A stretch of DNA of 64,000 nucleotides, from assembly GCF_002879865.1 (NCBI RefSeq), contig NZ_PNXY01000007.1, positions 62,001-126,000 on the forward strand, read 5' to 3'. The notes below the pieces were generated by a model. It ran no database searches. It was given only the letters and a program-made list of their open reading frames with translations, and was not told where the DNA came from. Shown in pieces: positions 60,748 through 64,000 of the stretch; position 1 is the first letter of the stretch; every line of letters starts with the position of its first letter. This DNA comes from Paraburkholderia rhynchosiae (GTDB taxonomy: Bacteria; Pseudomonadota; Gammaproteobacteria; Burkholderiales; Burkholderiaceae). Position numbers and translations under genes: made by a program.

Positions 60748-62259
60748 ATGACCCATTCCATTCAGGGCAACAAACGCTGGCTCGCGCTCATCGTGCTGTG
60801 CCTCGGTGTGCTCATGATCGTGCTCGACACGACGATCGTGAACGTCGCGTTGCCGTCTATCGCAGCGGATCTCGGCTTTACGGAAACGTCGCTCGTGTGG
60901 GTCGTCAACGCGTACATGCTGACGTTCGGCGGCTGCCTGCTGCTTGGCGGGCGTCTCGGCGATCTGTACGGTCATCGCCGGCTGTTCCTCGGTGGCATTA
61001 CGCTGTTCACGGTGGCGTCGCTTGCATGCGGCCTCGCGAACTCGCAGATACTGCTTGTATGCGCACGCGCCGTGCAGGGCTTGGGCGGCGCTATCGTATC
61101 CGCGGTGTCGCTGTCGCTCATCATGAATCTGTTCACGGAAACCGGCGAACGGGCGAAAGCCATGGGCGTGTATGGCTTCGTCTGCGCGGGCGGCGGCAGC
61201 ATCGGCGTGCTGCTCGGCGGACTGTTGACCAACCTGCTGAGTTGGCATTGGATCTTTCTCGTCAATCTGCCGATCGGCATTGCCGTGTACGCACTATGCG
61301 TCGCGCTGCTGCCTTCCGCGCGCGGTCATGCGCACCGCGAACGGCTCGACGTGGCCGGCGCCGTATCGGTCACCGTTTCGCTGATGCTCGCCGTGTATGC
61401 CGTGGTCAACGGCAACGAAGCCGGCTGGGCCTCGGCGCAAACGCTCGGCTTGCTGCTGGTCGCACTCGCGTTGCTCGCCGTATTCCTGATTATCGAGTCG
61501 CGCGTTCAGCATCCGTTGATGCCGCTCGGCCTGTTCCGCCTGCGTAATGTCGCGACCGCGAATGTCGTCGGCGTGCTGTGGGCCGCTGCGATGTTTGCGT
61601 GGTTCTTCATCTCCGCGCTGTATTTGCAGCGCGTACTTGGCTATCAGCCGCTGCAAGTCGGGCTCGCGTTTCTGCCGGCCAATCTCATCATGGCGTTCTT
61701 CTCGCTGGGCCTGTCGGCGCGCGTCGTGATGCGCTTCGGGCTGCGTGGTCCGCTCGCGGTGGGCCTGCTGGTTGCGGCGTGCGGTCTTGCGCTCTTTGCG
61801 CGCGCGCCGGTCGGCGGCAGCTTCGTCGTCGATGTGCTGCCGGGCATGATGCTGCTCGGCTTCGGCGCCGGCATCGCGTTCAATCCGGTGCTGCTCGCCG
61901 CGATGAGCGACGTCGATCCCGCCGATTCGGGGCTCGCGTCGGGCATCGTCAATACGTCGTTCATGATGGGCGGTGCGCTCGGCCTCGCGGTCCTCGCAAG
62001 TCTTGCCGCCGCGCGCAGCGGCGCAATGCTGGCGACGCAAAACGATGCTGCCGCGCTCAATAGCGGCTATCACGTGGCGTTTGCGTTCGGTGCGATTTTC
62101 GCGGCGGCGGCGGGCGTGATCGGCGGTTTGCTGTTGCGCGCGGGACGGCCGGGCGGCGCTGGTGTCGCCGCCCATGCCAATGCAGACGGTGGGCATGGCG
62201 TACCCGCCGCTGAGCGTCCTCGCTCCACTGGCAACGCGGCCGCGACGGAAAACGTCTGA
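60748..62259 (+). CDS. MFS efflux transporter, DHA2 (EmrB/QacA) family, 14 TM
   Basis: The 503-residue protein starts behind AAGGAG at 60748. It begins KRWLALIVLCLGVLMIVLDT with the conserved LDTTIVNVALPSIAADLGF of the DHA2 family. The motif GGRLGDLYGHRRLFLGG follows, and LSLIMNLFTETGERAKAMG and SIGVLLGGLLTNLLSWHWIF are also typical. Fourteen hydrophobic segments fit the family. It probably exports drugs or toxic metabolites with proton antiport. A polar tail of about 35 residues follows the last segment. There is a 174-base gap after the hydrolase gene. Confidence 0.92.
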   Translation: MTHSIQGNKRWLALIVLCLGVLMIVLDTTIVNVALPSIAADLGFTETSLVWVVNAYMLTFGGCLLLGGRLGDLYGHRRLFLGGITLFTVASLACGLANSQILLVCARAVQGLGGAIVSAVSLSLIMNLFTETGERAKAMGVYGFVCAGGGSIGVLLGGLLTNLLSWHWIFLVNLPIGIAVYALCVALLPSARGHAHRERLDVAGAVSVTVSLMLAVYAVVNGNEAGWASAQTLGLLLVALALLAVFLIIESRVQHPLMPLGLFRLRNVATANVVGVLWAAAMFAWFFISALYLQRVLGYQPLQVGLAFLPANLIMAFFSLGLSARVVMRFGLRGPLAVGLLVAACGLALFARAPVGGSFVVDVLPGMMLLGFGAGIAFNPVLLAAMSDVDPADSGLASGIVNTSFMMGGALGLAVLASLAAARSGAMLATQNDAAALNSGYHVAFAFGAIFAAAAGVIGGLLLRAGRPGGAGVAAHANADGGHGVPAAERPRSTGNAAATENV

Positions 62260-62388
62260 TCGATATCGACAGGCGGCCATGGCCGCGCGCTTGAATCGCT
62301 TGAATGAATCGATAGCAAAACCGCAAGCGCGATCAAACGCATCTGTGCGCGGTTGGCTACGCTGGCTTCATGTCACATGAGAGCCGAT

Positions 62389-63222
62389 ATGAACCCGGTT
62401 GGAAAAGCGCTGTGGTTTATCGAAAGCCACTTTGACGAAGAACTGACGCTCGACGACATCGCCAGTTGTGGATGCGTGTCGCGCTTTCACCTCGCCCGTG
62501 CCTTCGAAGCGGCGACCGGCGTGTCGGTCATGCGCTATGTGCGGGCGCGTCGCTTGGGCGAGGCCGCGCGACGCCTCGCCAACGGCGCGCCGGACATACT
62601 GACGGTTGCCATCGACGCCGGTTACGGCTCTCACGAAGCATTCACGCGCGCCTTTCGCGAGCAATTCGGACTCACGCCCGAAGCACTGCGCGCGCGGGGT
62701 CATCTCGACAACCTTGTCATCGTGGAGCCGATCAAAATGGATGAAACCCTTCTCACGCATCTGGAGCCGCCGCGCTTTGAGGACGGCAAGCCGTTTCTCG
62801 TCGCGGGTCTGAGCGAACGCTATACGTGCGAGAGCTCCGCCGCCATTCCATCGCAGTGGCAGCGCTTTGGCGATTACTTCGGCAAGGTGCCGGGCCAGGT
62901 GGGCAACGTGGCGTATGGCGTCTGCTACAACGCCGACGACGCCGGCAGCATGGACTACCTGTGCGGCGTGGAAGTCAGCGACTTCTCGGCATTGCCCGCC
63001 GAATTCAGCCGCTTGCGCATTGCCGCGCAGCGCTATGCGGTGTTCAGCCATCGCGAGCATATCTCCACCGTGCGGCGCACGTGGAACACGATCTGGAACA
63101 AGTGGCTGCCGGCATCGGGACACCTTCCCGCCGATGCGCCCAACTTCGAGCGCTACGACGAGAGGTTCGATGCGGTGAGTGGGATGGGCGGGTTAGAGAT
63201 ATGGTTGCCGCTGAAAGGTTGA
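62389..63222 (+). CDS. AraC-family regulator with GyrI-like effector-binding domain
   Basis: The 277-residue protein has the AraC DNA-binding domain at the N-terminus (residues about 5-100: DEELTLDDIASCGCVSRFHL, AIDAGYGSHEAFTRAFREQF, GLTPEALRARG) and a C-terminal GyrI-like/Rob-type effector domain (MDETLLTHLEPPRFEDGKPF onwards, AQRYAVFSHREHISTVRRTW, FERYDERFDAVSGMGGLEIW). This order matches Rob/SoxS-like multidrug-responsive activators. It follows the DHA2 efflux gene on the same strand by 129 bases and may control it. The start at 62389 was chosen because the domain starts there; 62377 is possible. Confidence 0.88.
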   Translation: MNPVGKALWFIESHFDEELTLDDIASCGCVSRFHLARAFEAATGVSVMRYVRARRLGEAARRLANGAPDILTVAIDAGYGSHEAFTRAFREQFGLTPEALRARGHLDNLVIVEPIKMDETLLTHLEPPRFEDGKPFLVAGLSERYTCESSAAIPSQWQRFGDYFGKVPGQVGNVAYGVCYNADDAGSMDYLCGVEVSDFSALPAEFSRLRIAAQRYAVFSHREHISTVRRTWNTIWNKWLPASGHLPADAPNFERYDERFDAVSGMGGLEIWLPLKG

Positions 63223-63751
63223 ATCGGTTTGCGGACGGCCGGGTGGCCGGACTTTCACCGTTCGGCGCGTCGCCTGGTGTGGCGCGACAACCCGTTGTGT
63301 CATGACGTCTGCTCTCAACGCTGCGGCACTTTTCGATGATGGGCTTTTGCGCCGTGGCGCGTGTACGGTCGCTCCGGCTGCTTTGGCTTTCTGCGCTGCC
63401 TCGGCTAGCAGTCTTGCCGCGGGACGCGCGGCGGACCGGCTGCACGCTTGTGCGGTCTCGCGGGGGCTTCAGCTGTATGCGAGGAAACTCGCGCGTACAG
63501 TTCTTGGAGGAGGACGCGCCGGTAACGGCGCGTCCTTCCGATTTGCGCTACGTCTTCCGATGGTAGCCACCGACCCCGTATTTCAATTGCCCCGCCGCAT
63601 CTTTACCCTGAGGCTTGTGGGACAGACCGATCGACGTTGATAGCCGTACGTGCGCGGCGTTTTTCATAGCGCGCACGCTTTCTCCCAAAAATCAGTTCCC
63701 GCGGGCTTTGCCCGCTGCGGCAACACAACGCAGCAGCGGGAGTAACCTCGG
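63223..63751. other. intergenic region, no gene seen, one strong inverted repeat
   Basis: About 530 bases between the AraC gene and the convergent adhesin. No credible gene is present. AGGACGCGCC (63511-63520) and GGCGCGTCCT (63527-63536) form a perfect 10-base-pair inverted repeat around a GGTAAC loop with no T-run. A weaker CCCGCTG/CAGCGGG hairpin lies at about 63710-63741 just after the adhesin stop on its strand. Confidence 0.5.
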
Positions 63752-64000
63752 TTACCAGCGATAGCCAACACCCGCGCCGGCTCCCAGTGAGCCATGTCCA
63801 GAAACCGCTGTCGTGACGGAGCCTTTAACCATCCATTTCTGCGTCGCGACCGACAGGCCTACAGCCATTGCCGATTGGCCGCCGTACGTGCCACCGCCAA
63901 GCGCTACGACCTTCTCGCCCGGCAACACGGCCTGCGGCAGGTTAGCCATTGCAATAGCGGAAGCGGTGCCGGCGTTGGCATCACGGCGATACCTTTGCAT
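63752..64000 (-). CDS. trimeric autotransporter adhesin, C-terminal YadA-type anchor (partial)
   Basis: Only the last 82 residues are in the window; the gene continues beyond 64000. They read as a YadA-type translocator: DANAGTASAIAMANLPQAVL, PGEKVVALGGGTYGGQSAMA, VGLSVATQKWMVKGSVTTA and a final GVGYRW ending in an aromatic residue, as required for outer-membrane barrel assembly. Three chains form one 12-stranded barrel. The passenger, stalk and signal peptide lie outside the window, so ligand and length are unknown. Confidence 0.93.
   Translation of the reverse strand: MQRYRRDANAGTASAIAMANLPQAVLPGEKVVALGGGTYGGQSAMAVGLSVATQKWMVKGSVTTAVSGHGSLGAGAGVGYRW

Noticed and set aside
63302..63640. 112-residue plus-strand frame near the right edge
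   Set aside because: Low-complexity alanine/arginine sequence with no ribosome site; it spans the strong inverted repeat.

Overview
The window looks like part of a chromosome of a GC-rich beta-proteobacterium of the Burkholderia / Paraburkholderia / Caballeronia group. The evidence is the strong GC-rich codon bias (long antisense shadow frames in nearly every gene), the combination of GlxA-type AraC regulators, DUF1840 and DUF899/DUF2182 proteins and a trimeric autotransporter anchor, and a Burkholderiales-type CoA-dependent anthranilate operon. I see no rRNA, tRNA, insertion sequence or CRISPR array.

Region 1 (0.1-13.7 kb, minus strand) is an exopolysaccharide locus of the Wzx/Wzy type, called EPS-1 here. 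In transcription order it has a GlxA-type AraC regulator, an overlapping protein with degenerate GGDEF and EAL-like parts, a priming sugar-phosphate transferase, a Wza exporter, a Wzb phosphatase, a Wzc tyrosine kinase, a GT4 glycosyltransferase, a polysaccharide pyruvyl transferase, a Wzx-like flippase, a Wzy-like polymerase and a secreted glycoside hydrolase. Several genes overlap by 1-11 bases, so most of it is probably one transcript.

Region 2 (13.7-35 kb) is a patchwork. It holds an orphan terminator, a decayed MFS transporter, a LysR gene with a CoA-transferase/crotonase pair, a polar amino acid ABC transporter, a glycine-zipper protein, a Tat-exported purple acid phosphatase, a TetR regulator, a 12 x 10 bp tandem repeat, a membrane GGDEF-EAL protein, a remnant of a sugar-binding protein, a DUF899/DUF2182/HTH/beta-propeller group, a GlxA regulator divergent from a short-chain dehydrogenase, and an MHS-family transporter.

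Region 3 (35.1-49.8 kb, nearly all minus strand) is a second polysaccharide locus, EPS-2. It has an ATP-grasp ligase, an FAD oxidoreductase, a polysaccharide deacetylase, three glycosyltransferases, a second Wzc with eight tail tyrosines, a Wzy/WaaL-type polymerase, a secreted beta-helix protein and a second Wzx. It has no Wza, Wzb or priming transferase in the window, so it must borrow these from EPS-1 or another locus. A small secreted protein of unknown function diverges from its wzc.

Region 4 (50.4-60.6 kb, plus strand) is a tightly packed operon for aerobic aromatic degradation through CoA thioesters. Its two-domain monooxygenase/reductase and aryl-CoA ligase match the 2-aminobenzoyl-CoA (anthranilate) pathway described in Azoarcus evansii. 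A RidA-family enamine deaminase in the operon fits the enamine product of that monooxygenase. A MarR regulator, a dehydrogenase, a hydratase, an acyl-CoA dehydrogenase, a thioesterase and a dienelactone-hydrolase fusion complete it.

Region 5 (60.7-64 kb) holds a DHA2-family efflux transporter, an AraC/GyrI-like regulator and, at the right edge, the C-terminal anchor of a trimeric autotransporter adhesin cut by the window end.
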